From contig JAFTJQ010000013.1 in the NCBI GenBank assembly GCA_017456285.1, positions 1 to 46,917 of the forward strand: a DNA stretch of 46,917 nucleotides. The letters run 5' to 3'. The stretch is from Lentisphaeria bacterium. Its GTDB lineage: Bacteria > Verrucomicrobiota > Lentisphaeria > Victivallales > Victivallaceae. This document shows, piece by piece, positions 25,792 to 34,659 of this stretch. The stretch's first letter is position 1. Each line of letters opens with the position of its first letter. A program made the translations under genes and the position numbers. The notes under the pieces were generated by a model, which did not search any database, was not told where the DNA came from, and saw only the letters and a list, made by a program, of their open reading frames with translations.

Positions 25792-28038
25792 TTAGTCTAA
25801 AATTTGTCCATTATCATTTTCATCAGTTTTTCGTTTTGCAAGGTCTTTGAAAAGTTTGCCGGTATCAATAATGCCTCCATAGAAAAACCAAACCGTAGAA
25901 ATCACTCCAATTATTCCCGGAATAATCAGCATTGTCAAGTAAAATTGAATAGTCCACCACTCTATCGGCCACGGAGAAATAAAGTTCCATATCATGACAC
26001 CGAAGAAAGAAATTCCAAGCCCGTAGATGATTGAATAGATAAAAACAGACCATGAGATAATTCTATCACTTTTGGTGCATTCAGGAGTAATTCCGACCAA
26101 TGAACTTAATATTGAGCGGAAAGTCCACTTCATTGGTTGTGATGAATTTTCGTCAGCATATTTACCTCTATGCAGTAATTTATCCAAATTAAATGGTTTA
26201 TAGGTAATGTATGATACCAAAATATAACCAATAATTGAGAGTGCCATAGAAATAAAATAAATTTCAAAAGAGTTAATCGGAAATTTTACTGCATCCATTT
26301 TCCATTCGACCCACGGATTAAATGGTTTGGAAACGGCAATTAAAAAATTATTTAACGGGTCAACCCAATTATGTTTTTCTAAAAATGGATAGACCGTTTC
26401 CGCCCAGTTTCTTTGCAGAAAAAGACCTAATAAACTTGTTCCTGACCCGAAAATAATTGCACTCCATGCTCCATAAATATTGCCGAATCGACTGTACAAT
26501 CCAAATAACATAATCGGACCGGCACCACCACCCCAAATTGCAATGATGATAGTTGTAAACATTGAAATATAATCTAATTGAGCAAAAAAGATTGATATTA
26601 ATATAAAAATTAAACCTACTGCAACTGCGGTTAATCGCAAAAGTAAAATATGTAATTTAGGGGTCAACCGATGTTTGAAAAACGGTAATAATACATCTTG
26701 CATCAAGGTTGAAGATGAGTTGAAAATTCGACTGTCATCAGTCGAAACGAGCAGCATTACCGCCAACAAACAAAAAAGTCCAACCAATCCTACCGGGAAA
26801 ATATTACTTAATACAGCAGGCATTAACATTTGCTGAAAAACTGAACGGAATTTTTGATATTGCAATCGCCCTTGTGGAGTATCTCCTAAAACTTCGTATG
26901 CTTTTTCGTAATATGGAGTATCCATATTTTTCGCTTGTGAAAGCTGAATATCAGCATTCATTTCAGATTCCGTCATTGCATAAATTTTTTCCATAATCGC
27001 TTTTTTATCTGCCTCATTTGGCACAGTTTCATCTAATACTTTCGCTGATAATTCCTGACGAACTTCGATACTTGTCACATTAAATTTATTTTCTTTCATA
27101 AATTTGGGATTATTCAAAAAAGCAATAACAATTACGGTTAAAACAAGTATCATGATCGTAGAGAATCCGTTTCTCCACGCTCCTAAAACACCTGCCATTT
27201 TTTGCTCATGCGGAGTTTTGGCAACTCCTGATGTATCATTGCCAATCCATTGTGCTCTATTTACAATAGCTCCTATTACTGAAACGATAATTGCGAAAAG
27301 GTTGAAATCTCGCATTTTTTCAATATCAAACGGATTAAGAAAACTCTCTCCATCAACTCTGTTTGCCAATACCGGAGAAATTTCATCCCACCAGGAAAAT
27401 TTTATCAAGACATAACCAACAAGAATTACAAAAATCGGGTAACACAAAATTCCCTGAATACTGTCAGTCAATAATAAGGAAATTCTGCCGCTTGGCCAAA
27501 TAAAAAGTAATGCCAAAATTACACAAATAATGACAACTAATACATAGGTTGATATATTTACTCCGCAAACCATAAATGAGCGAGGTAAATCTAAATAATG
27601 AATAAAAAAGTTCGTTGCAATCGCAGGAGCAATCGCATTCGCCCCCAATTCCGCAACTGTGCGCAAAAAAGCACAGAAAACACGAAAAAATTTACTTCCA
27701 TAGCGTAACTCTAAAAATTCTCCCATGGACAAACAGCGTGTTTCTCTCCAACGATAGGTGCAGAATCCAGTTAATGCCATTAAAATACTTACTGATGAAA
27801 TCGTCATCCACCAGAAACTTATTGCAAAACCGGTTTGATAACTTACTTCACAGCTTGCTACCAGCAAAATTACAGATAATCCGCTTGTCATATCACCGAC
27901 AGAGAGTACATATCTGCCTGCAACTCTGCCTGCAACTAAAAAATCTGCTGCTCCTTTAACATATTTCTTTGAATAAAATGCCAGCCAAAGCAATAAAATC
28001 ATAGGAATTATTGTAATCAACCAATCATAAATACTCAT
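25792..28038 (-). CDS. Sodium:solute symporter (SSS) family transporter
   Basis: Inner-membrane sodium-coupled importer, 748 residues, about 13-15 membrane segments. N-terminal YDWLITIIPMILLLWLAFYS and FLVAGRVAGRYVLSVGDMTSGLS match the first two SSS helices; MGEFLELRYGSKFFRVF is the conserved EfLerRYg block. It is longer than usual for two reasons: a polar insert of about 85 residues (about 310-395, FLNNPKFMKENK to DTPQGRLQYQKF) between helices, likely extracytoplasmic, and a C-terminal extension with extra helices. It sits between the esterase and the oxidoreductase, so it is the probable uptake system for oligosaccharides or sugars from this locus; no SusC/SusD or ABC importer is present. 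Confidence 0.9.
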   Translation of the reverse strand: MSIYDWLITIIPMILLLWLAFYSKKYVKGAADFLVAGRVAGRYVLSVGDMTSGLSVILLVASCEVSYQTGFAISFWWMTISSVSILMALTGFCTYRWRETRCLSMGEFLELRYGSKFFRVFCAFLRTVAELGANAIAPAIATNFFIHYLDLPRSFMVCGVNISTYVLVVIICVILALLFIWPSGRISLLLTDSIQGILCYPIFVILVGYVLIKFSWWDEISPVLANRVDGESFLNPFDIEKMRDFNLFAIIVSVIGAIVNRAQWIGNDTSGVAKTPHEQKMAGVLGAWRNGFSTIMILVLTVIVIAFLNNPKFMKENKFNVTSIEVRQELSAKVLDETVPNEADKKAIMEKIYAMTESEMNADIQLSQAKNMDTPYYEKAYEVLGDTPQGRLQYQKFRSVFQQMLMPAVLSNIFPVGLVGLFCLLAVMLLVSTDDSRIFNSSSTLMQDVLLPFFKHRLTPKLHILLLRLTAVAVGLIFILISIFFAQLDYISMFTTIIIAIWGGGAGPIMLFGLYSRFGNIYGAWSAIIFGSGTSLLGLFLQRNWAETVYPFLEKHNWVDPLNNFLIAVSKPFNPWVEWKMDAVKFPINSFEIYFISMALSIIGYILVSYITYKPFNLDKLLHRGKYADENSSQPMKWTFRSILSSLVGITPECTKSDRIISWSVFIYSIIYGLGISFFGVMIWNFISPWPIEWWTIQFYLTMLIIPGIIGVISTVWFFYGGIIDTGKLFKDLAKRKTDENDNGQILD

Positions 28039-28060
28039 TATTTTTCTGCTCCTTTATTCT

Positions 28061-29143
28061 TTATTTTCTTTCCATTAAATCTTTTAATACGGGATATATT
28101 TTTTCTGCCATTCGATAAAAACCTAAATCGTTAGGATGACAATTATCACAAGAGCAAGCATCTCTATCCTCTTCTTCAGTTCCCCAAAGCTCTTCTCCAT
28201 CAATAAATGCTACAAATTTATCTCCAGCATTAATTGCATTTGCATAAGTTTTTTTAATTACTTCACGCCGTTCAATATTACGGTCTCTATCCGGATAAAA
28301 ATCACATTTAGACATCATTAAAATAGGTAAAGCAGGATTTTTTTCACGGATAATTTTATAAAATCTTTCGTGAGTTTCTTCCAAATGTTCAGGACTTGTC
28401 GCATTATGATCATAATCCATAACAAAACAGCTTAAATCTAAATCTGCAATAGCTTCTGCTATACTTTTTTCACCTTTGCCGCTTCCAGAAAAACCTAAAT
28501 TAATTTGCGGAGCATCAAACTTGCGGCAAATCATGCTTGTATAAGCATTACCCGGTCGCGAAGCACAAGCACCTTGAGTAATACTTGATCCATAAAAAAG
28601 AATCGGCTTTGCAATTTTGTGCGGAGTTGGCTTTTGTATAATACTTCCGGGTGCTAATCCAATTTCAACTTTTTCCACACCGCCATAAAGTGGATAATTA
28701 ATGATATATTCATTCATTCCGCTTACAAGTCCATCACATACCATTCTTTCAAGATCAATTTCATCACGATTGGGTTGTACTTCTTTAAGAAAAATAAATT
28801 TATCATTTTTATTCTTTACATATAAATCAAATCCGCAACTACCACAACGCGGCATGTGATTCATATCAGAACAATGTGCCAACTTGGCTCTAATTGCAAC
28901 AAAAGGCGAATCGCTTTTAAATCTAACACAACATCCTGCTGTCTGATGTGCCAATTCTAATGCACCTTCATTTATATCGTCTTTGGTAAAATGTTTCGGT
29001 AAACGATAATACTGGGAATTACCCCATGCAAGTCCCTCGAATTCAAAAGGAGTTTGCAAGGCATCATGATAAATAACTTCTCTATTATCAACTATTGTTG
29101 TTTTAAAATTACTGTCAATATTTGCAATATCTTTTATTTCCAT
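28061..29143 (-). CDS. SGNH/GDSL-family carbohydrate esterase
   Basis: Serine esterase of 360 residues without signal peptide. An N-terminal beta-sandwich region (about 1-180; WGNSQYYRLP, FDLYVKN) precedes the SGNH catalytic domain. Block I is PILFYGSSITQGACAS (catalytic Ser at about 203), the Gly block is INLGFSGSGKGEKSIAEAI, the Asn block lies near MDYDHNATSPEHL, and block V is CDNCHPNDLGFYRMA with Asp and His. The two-domain plan is that of acetyl-xylan or acetyl-mannan esterases of the CE2/CE20-like kinds. In this operon it likely removes acetyl groups from imported oligosaccharides, consistent with acetylated hemicellulose. Eight Cys residues, several in CSC or CDNC clusters, are notable. 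Confidence 0.85.
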   Translation of the reverse strand: MEIKDIANIDSNFKTTIVDNREVIYHDALQTPFEFEGLAWGNSQYYRLPKHFTKDDINEGALELAHQTAGCCVRFKSDSPFVAIRAKLAHCSDMNHMPRCGSCGFDLYVKNKNDKFIFLKEVQPNRDEIDLERMVCDGLVSGMNEYIINYPLYGGVEKVEIGLAPGSIIQKPTPHKIAKPILFYGSSITQGACASRPGNAYTSMICRKFDAPQINLGFSGSGKGEKSIAEAIADLDLSCFVMDYDHNATSPEHLEETHERFYKIIREKNPALPILMMSKCDFYPDRDRNIERREVIKKTYANAINAGDKFVAFIDGEELWGTEEEDRDACSCDNCHPNDLGFYRMAEKIYPVLKDLMERK

Positions 29144-29158
29144 ATAATTACCCTTTTT

Positions 29159-31036
29159 TTATCTAAGGTTGATAATAATTGTTGCTGCATTATTTGCTGA
29201 AATAGTTAACTCTTTATTCTGCAATATTCCACCTTGCACTTCGGTAATTTTGCCATTGCAGCTTACTTCAGCAGTAATTTCATGAGGGGCATAATTAATT
29301 AATAACGCCAGTATTTGCCCATCTTCTAAAATATGTTCTGTAATACCGACAGATTTAGAATTTATTGAAATATTTCTTTTGATTCCGCTGCGAATTGCAA
29401 ATTCTTCATAAAATAGATAAAGCGGATTATCAAAATTATCACTGCCGGTTTCTGCTTCCTGACGCTCAATCGCCGAATTGACAAAATAAACTTCCCCTTT
29501 GCCATAAGGATAAACAGACATCATCAAATTACCATTTTCATCTTCAGTAATTATATTTGCTTGTCCTGCTTTGGCAATAGAGAGGACATTATAATTGCAA
29601 ATAATTTCTTTCTCTTTAAACTTAACTCGATTACTCCCATTTTTTTGATAGCGGGCATCAAGTTTTACCCCTGAAATTGTTTCGAAAGGAGATAAAATTG
29701 ACTCTCCTGACATCGTGATAAGTAATTTAGCTCCGTTTTTAACTTTTTCAAGTAATGCCAAATAACGACTTCTGCTAATTGGCTCATTGCCGACCACATT
29801 CAAAATATACCTTTCAGATTCCGGTAATTCGTGTTCCGCCCCAGAAAAAGTTACATCAAAATTTGCCTGACGGGATAACAAAAATGCTCCGAATGCCTCT
29901 TTCCAAGCGTCTTCTCTTTCTGAAACTAAACATACCGCGTCAATGCGGCGAGATGGAAGTTTCCCATTATATTTTTTTAAGAATTGTGAAAATTCTTTCA
30001 TTACTTTTGCAGTTGCTTTGGGAGTGCGGTCAGAGTTAAAAAGTCCTAATTCCCTCTCCATTGCCAAGTGTTCATATGGAGGATAATCCAATTTATCCTG
30101 ATCAAAAGCACACCACCTCAAATATCCAGTCATACCATTTGCCCAACAAGAATACAATGCTGTACGCATATTAGCTGCATCACGCTCCTCTGATGCAACC
30201 AATGGTCCTAATGAACCTGCTTCCTCGACCAAACAAGGCTTGTTGCTTATTCCCTCATAAAATAAAGATTCAGCACTTGAATGGAGTTCACTATGAAAAT
30301 TATTAAATTCACCGATATTACAGCAATCAGTAAATAATGGATAGGGATGAGTTGTTACCATATCTAATAACTCCCTTTGATCTTGCAAATTCCAGTTAGC
30401 AAACTTGTTGCTTGAGAGTCCATGCATTCCGGAAATAACAGGGCGACTGGTATCTTCCAATCTGATTGCAGAAACAATATTATTCATCCAATTCCACGCC
30501 TCTGCATTGTCTTTAACAAATCCCAAACAATTACACTCATTACCCAAATCCCAGCCAATAATTGCCTGTTCAGCACGCATTTTTCCCACAAATGCTCTTA
30601 CATAGCGTACCTGCCAACGGAGAGATTCTGCATCAGTAAGCAGAGATTTTCCCTCCAATGCCGGCGGAACAAAAAGTCTGCCACTCATCCAGCCCGTAAT
30701 GAGAGAAACTAAAATTTTAATACATCTTTTATCGGCTTCTTGACAGAGAAATGTAAATCTTTCCATCATCGTTTCATCAAGTGCGGCTTGATTTTGCAAC
30801 GGTTGATTATTTTGCATAAAATCTCTCTGCGTTCCACTCCACCCATAGACTCGCCCCAATGGCTGAAAATCTGACCAAAGCGGAAAAATCCGCAAGAGAT
30901 TCATGCCGTATTCTGCCAATAAATCCAAATCTTTAACTATCGAATCAGCATCCCAATTCTGCCACATTTTAATTCCGGCGTGAGATGCCCAGTAATTACA
31001 ACCAATGTAATAATTATTATTATCCCAAATTGCCAT
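29159..31036 (-). CDS. Intracellular GH5-like glycosidase with C-terminal extension
   Basis: About 625 residues, no signal peptide. A clan GH-A barrel at 1-335: YYIGCNYWASHAGIKMW, NLLRIFPLWSDFQPL, ILVSLITGWMSG, IIGWDLGNECNC with acid/base Glu (about 167), TTHPYPLF and KPCLVEEAGSLG with nucleophile Glu (about 272), then TGYLRWCAFDQ. After that an alpha/beta domain (about 360-520) resembles the trimerisation or GATase-like domain of GH42-type enzymes, and a small beta-domain closes the protein. The GNECN context suggests the mannanase or exo-mannosidase group of GH5. ATG 31036 is chosen over the TTG two codons upstream because AAGGGG lies seven bases before it. Its start follows the GH116 stop by about ten bases. 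Confidence 0.82.
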   Translation of the reverse strand: MAIWDNNNYYIGCNYWASHAGIKMWQNWDADSIVKDLDLLAEYGMNLLRIFPLWSDFQPLGRVYGWSGTQRDFMQNNQPLQNQAALDETMMERFTFLCQEADKRCIKILVSLITGWMSGRLFVPPALEGKSLLTDAESLRWQVRYVRAFVGKMRAEQAIIGWDLGNECNCLGFVKDNAEAWNWMNNIVSAIRLEDTSRPVISGMHGLSSNKFANWNLQDQRELLDMVTTHPYPLFTDCCNIGEFNNFHSELHSSAESLFYEGISNKPCLVEEAGSLGPLVASEERDAANMRTALYSCWANGMTGYLRWCAFDQDKLDYPPYEHLAMERELGLFNSDRTPKATAKVMKEFSQFLKKYNGKLPSRRIDAVCLVSEREDAWKEAFGAFLLSRQANFDVTFSGAEHELPESERYILNVVGNEPISRSRYLALLEKVKNGAKLLITMSGESILSPFETISGVKLDARYQKNGSNRVKFKEKEIICNYNVLSIAKAGQANIITEDENGNLMMSVYPYGKGEVYFVNSAIERQEAETGSDNFDNPLYLFYEEFAIRSGIKRNISINSKSVGITEHILEDGQILALLINYAPHEITAEVSCNGKITEVQGGILQNKELTISANNAATIIINLR

Positions 31037-31047
31037 AATCAAACCCC

Positions 31048-33558
31048 TTACTTAATTTTTGCAGTTAAAATATCTCCGTCTTTTATCTTGAGAGGCAAAG
31101 ATACTTTTTCGCCGTTAAGTTTCATTTGAGTTATTTTTTTTGCAAGAATTAACTCATTAAGTTCAAATTCTCCATGAAGGAATTTTATTTCAATATCATT
31201 TTCGTTTTGTGAAAATGTTCCCCAAACATCACCTAATGCCCAAAAACAGGATAATTTTTCAAGTTTTGGAATAAATCCAAGCAGCCCTGCTTTACAGTCA
31301 TAACGGAAACCGCTGATTGCAGGAAGCACTCCATAAGCCGCCATGCTTCTTGCGTAATTACTTCCGCATTCAAACTCATTCCACGGATTGCGTTTGCCGC
31401 CGTCAAAGCGGTCTCGAATTGCAGAAATTACTTTAAATCCTTGATCAATAAAACCTTCTGCAATCAGTTGAACCGCATAAGCATATTCAAACCCGGTCAT
31501 GGTTTCAGTACTATAAGTAATCGGAATTGCAGGGCGTTTTCCTCTTGGCCAAGTGCAAATAACAACGCCTTTTTCATCATTAAGGGAAAAAATTCGCCAA
31601 AAATTCATAACATTCCGCATGTTTTTAAAATTATATTTATAAATGGATTGCAAAGTGCTATGGAGTTTATCTTTTTCAAAAATCTGATCCAACCCATAAA
31701 GTGTTGCATATAATTGTGGCAACGGAGCATCAATTCCGCATCCGTCAGCAATCTGATACTTTATTTCACAACTTTCGCTATTCCAATAATTTTCAGTATT
31801 TGCAAAATTTTCTAATATTGAACGGTCAGTAATATCAATATTTTGACAAAAATATTCTCCGTTAAATAGTGTGTCATTGACCTCTTTAATTCCTTTTTCT
31901 CTGATTTTGCGACAAAGATTTGCAAAATCATCATCTCCCATAAAATCGGCAATTCTGCTTGCGGCATCTAATGCTCCTAAATAATGTCCGCTCAACCAGG
32001 CATTAGCTCCGAAAAGCTCCATATCCAAAGTATGATGCTGGCGACCAGTTAAAACTCCACTCTTTGCCGTATCCCATTTATCAGGATTATGTTCACTCCA
32101 AGCATATTCCACAGTTTTTTTAATCGTTTCCCAATGGCGGCGGATATAATCATCATCCCCTGAAATTTTCCAATCTCGGTAAATTTTCATTATATCGCCG
32201 AATTGACCATCTGCACACGGGCGGAAGTCTTCTAAATTTGCTTGAACCCCCAGAGGAAGCTGCAATCTAAAATGGCTGCCACCATGCTCATCGACACTGT
32301 ATTTCAAATGCGATTCACGCATAGAACGCTCTAAATCAGGAAAAAGAAACGGCAATGCCTGTTGATACCCCCAAACATGAGAACAAGAGCCTTCACATGA
32401 ACCCATATCACTCAAAACACCTTCCCAACCATAGAAAGTCCCATCTTCCAATCTTAAACAGGTCGGAGATTTTAAAACAGAAATACAACTTGAAATTGCA
32501 TCTTTGATACTGTCAGGTAAATTACCGAAAAAGAGTGCATCACGGAATTTGAAAGTTTTTTCACGAAGAGAACTATAATTTTCCAACGCAAATTTTCCTG
32601 AAAAACGGGAATCTTCCCAAATTGTTGCATAATAATTTTTCCAACTTAAAGCCAATCCTGCTTCTTGATAACGAGTATCTTTTTCATAGTGCCAATATTT
32701 TTCAAAAATTGGTACATTCCATGAAATAACAAAGCAAGTTTTGTGAGATTCTCCCGGATTTAAGCGAAAATGAGCCGCTAATAATCCAGGTTCCCAGTCT
32801 TTTTTCTTTGGCGGTTCTGTATAACAACGCTCCTGAAAACGACCGCCTTTCATTAAGTCATAGTAATACATCTCCTGATAATCTTGCCATGCACCGCGAT
32901 AAAAATTAGTTTGATAAGATATATTTTCCAATTTTTCATCGAGAGTTAAAGTGACATCACCGATTCCATCTCCGGAATAAGCAGTTAATTGGTTTCCTTT
33001 AACCTGATTGTAGCGACAAGTATTAAGTTTTTCCCATGGGTTGGCAAGCACTCCGATTACAGTACAGTCAATAACTCTGTCGGTAGTATTTTCTGCCGAA
33101 ATTTCAAAGAAAGCCGCAGGCAAAGAAGAATTTAAGCTTTCGCCGGGAATCATTACACTCCAAGCAGTTAAGCTGCATTGAAGCGGAAATTTTTTGTCTT
33201 CAAATTTAATTTCTGCTACTGGATATTCACCTTTAAATTCATGTTTAGGGAAGTGTGGCCAGTTCGCAAAAGTTTTCTCCGATACCCCCAAACCGAAACC
33301 ATGAAAAGAATCTTTTTCGGTTGTGCCGCCAATATAATCTCCCGGTAAATCCCCATTCACAATTCGTATACCTGTAACCGTATTATCCTCTTCCGTTCTT
33401 ATGCAGAAGTGAGAAATTCCATTTCTACTGCATTTAGATGGGCGATTAAAAATTTCCCAGTCTATCAATGAGCCATTACCTGCAAGTCCGATACAGCCAG
33501 CCCCAATACCTCCTAACGGGAATGAGATTGCCGCAGTTTTATTTTTTTTGTAAAGCAT
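31048..33558 (-). CDS. GH116-family glycoside hydrolase
   Basis: Beta-glycosidase of the GBA2/GH116 family, 836 residues, no signal peptide. Seen: AAISFPLGGIGAGCIGL at the N-terminus, WEIFNRPSK, GSCEGSCSHVWGYQQALPFLFP, ADGQFGDIMKIYRDWK, ETMTGFEYAYA and RFDGGKRNPWNEFECGSNYARSM, all family signatures. The probable acid/base is Asp in IADGCGID. The region matching the GBA2 nucleophile (LIENGG) reads VLTGRQHHTLDMELFG, so the usual Glu seems to be Thr. Known GH116 enzymes act on glucosides or xylosides. The TTG frame extends to 33588, but ATG 33558 has AGAGGGG nine bases upstream and is the better start. First gene of the ten-gene operon, about 90 bases after its -10. Confidence 0.9.
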   Translation of the reverse strand: MLYKKNKTAAISFPLGGIGAGCIGLAGNGSLIDWEIFNRPSKCSRNGISHFCIRTEEDNTVTGIRIVNGDLPGDYIGGTTEKDSFHGFGLGVSEKTFANWPHFPKHEFKGEYPVAEIKFEDKKFPLQCSLTAWSVMIPGESLNSSLPAAFFEISAENTTDRVIDCTVIGVLANPWEKLNTCRYNQVKGNQLTAYSGDGIGDVTLTLDEKLENISYQTNFYRGAWQDYQEMYYYDLMKGGRFQERCYTEPPKKKDWEPGLLAAHFRLNPGESHKTCFVISWNVPIFEKYWHYEKDTRYQEAGLALSWKNYYATIWEDSRFSGKFALENYSSLREKTFKFRDALFFGNLPDSIKDAISSCISVLKSPTCLRLEDGTFYGWEGVLSDMGSCEGSCSHVWGYQQALPFLFPDLERSMRESHLKYSVDEHGGSHFRLQLPLGVQANLEDFRPCADGQFGDIMKIYRDWKISGDDDYIRRHWETIKKTVEYAWSEHNPDKWDTAKSGVLTGRQHHTLDMELFGANAWLSGHYLGALDAASRIADFMGDDDFANLCRKIREKGIKEVNDTLFNGEYFCQNIDITDRSILENFANTENYWNSESCEIKYQIADGCGIDAPLPQLYATLYGLDQIFEKDKLHSTLQSIYKYNFKNMRNVMNFWRIFSLNDEKGVVICTWPRGKRPAIPITYSTETMTGFEYAYAVQLIAEGFIDQGFKVISAIRDRFDGGKRNPWNEFECGSNYARSMAAYGVLPAISGFRYDCKAGLLGFIPKLEKLSCFWALGDVWGTFSQNENDIEIKFLHGEFELNELILAKKITQMKLNGEKVSLPLKIKDGDILTAKIK

Positions 33559-33647
33559 AATTTCCCCTCTATATTCGCATTTTTTCAAGCAATATTTACA
33601 TTATATGAAAAAATGTATTAGTTCGTAATTTCTCTTTTGTCATTAAT

Positions 33648-33711
33648 AATTTAGCATATAAAAATTTGAATCACAATACAAAAAAAGGGAATAAATTGTA
33701 CTTTTCAGGGA
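33648..33711 (-). promoter_or_regulatory. Promoter of the ten-gene GH operon with 35-bp element (site 3)
   Basis: The element spans 33677-33711; on the minus strand the distal half reads TCCCTGAAAAGTACAAT and the proximal half starts TCCCTTTTTTTGTATTG, 21 bp apart. The -35 TTGTGA (33671-33676) directly abuts it and TAAATT (33648-33653) follows at 17 bases. On the plus strand TTGTAC-16-TATTTT overlaps the element and could be the promoter of the divergent AraC-family gene, giving autoregulation. Confidence 0.7.
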
Positions 33712-33824
33712 TTTTTATATTTTTTTAAATATTTTTATTGTCTTTTTATGTGTTTTATATTTGTATTTATAAAAAAACAATATAAATTATATCAAAGTAA
33801 AACTGGCAAAATAAGGAATTGAAA

Positions 33825-34646
33825 ATGCTTAAATTCTGGGAAAAAAAAGACTATATTGAATTGATAAAAAAGATGAATTTACTCAGTTTGGAAATGCATG
33901 AATGTGCTGAAGTAAATTTTTTCTGTGAGTGTACAAATACTTTTTCTTTTAATAGATTATTTGTAGTTTTTGAGTCTAATGGAAACTCTTATATCGAACA
34001 AGTTACAACCGGGAAAAGGTTTTATTTGCAAACTGGGAGTACCTATTTTATTGGTTCTGCAGTAGAATTATCATGCCATTTTGAAAAGGGGACTCATTTT
34101 TTCTCATTCCATTTTGATACAATCGCCCCGACTGGCGAAGAATTTTTCTTTAATTCCGACTTGATGATAGAAGAAACGGATTCTCATGAATGGATAGATG
34201 AAGTAAAAAAAATCTTCTCCAATCCACAAGATCCTGCAAATGTTATTCGACTAAAATATCTTCTTATGCAAAAAATTGTTAATTATCTGCCTGAATTAAC
34301 CAGTTTGGAACACGAAAAAAACTTGCATAATAAAGAGTTATTTGCTTTTTTCCGTAATTATGCTGATGCTCAAACAACGATTGCAGATTTGGCAAAAATT
34401 GCAAAAATGTCACCGGACACCCTTTCCAGGTCATTCTCTAAACACAATGGAATAACAATTAAACGCTATTTGGATCATTCGATAGCGGCGAGAGCCTCTA
34501 AACTATTACGGGATCCGTCATTAAAGGTTAAAGAGATTGCCCAAATTCTTAATTTTCAGAATGAATACTATTTCAGTCGATTTTTCAAACGGGAAACCAA
34601 TCAAACTCCGACTGAATTCAGAAAAAATTTCGGAATTAAACTTTAA
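33825..34646 (+). CDS. AraC-family transcriptional regulator
   Basis: DNA-binding regulator of 273 residues. The N-terminal 160 residues form a cupin-like effector domain (GKRFYLQTGSTYFIG and HFFSFHFDTIAP are its strands). The C-terminal AraC double helix-turn-helix spans about 175-273: TTIADLAKIAKMSPDTLSRSFSKHNGITIKRYL, then KVKEIAQILNFQNEYYFSRFFKRETNQTPTEFRK, which carries the family signature. ATG 33825 has AAGGA seven bases upstream; the TTG at 33819 is too close to that site. It is divergent from the GH116-led operon, and the 35-bp element lies between them. Two similar elements before other operons make it the likely activator of all three. The ligand is presumably a sugar from the glycan. 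Confidence 0.92.
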   Translation: MLKFWEKKDYIELIKKMNLLSLEMHECAEVNFFCECTNTFSFNRLFVVFESNGNSYIEQVTTGKRFYLQTGSTYFIGSAVELSCHFEKGTHFFSFHFDTIAPTGEEFFFNSDLMIEETDSHEWIDEVKKIFSNPQDPANVIRLKYLLMQKIVNYLPELTSLEHEKNLHNKELFAFFRNYADAQTTIADLAKIAKMSPDTLSRSFSKHNGITIKRYLDHSIAARASKLLRDPSLKVKEIAQILNFQNEYYFSRFFKRETNQTPTEFRKNFGIKL

Positions 34647-34659
34647 CTTATTTCAAATC

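Noticed and set aside
33559-33588. TTG start of the GH116 gene ten codons upstream
   Set aside because: ATG 33558 has AGAGGGG at good spacing, and family homology starts after it.
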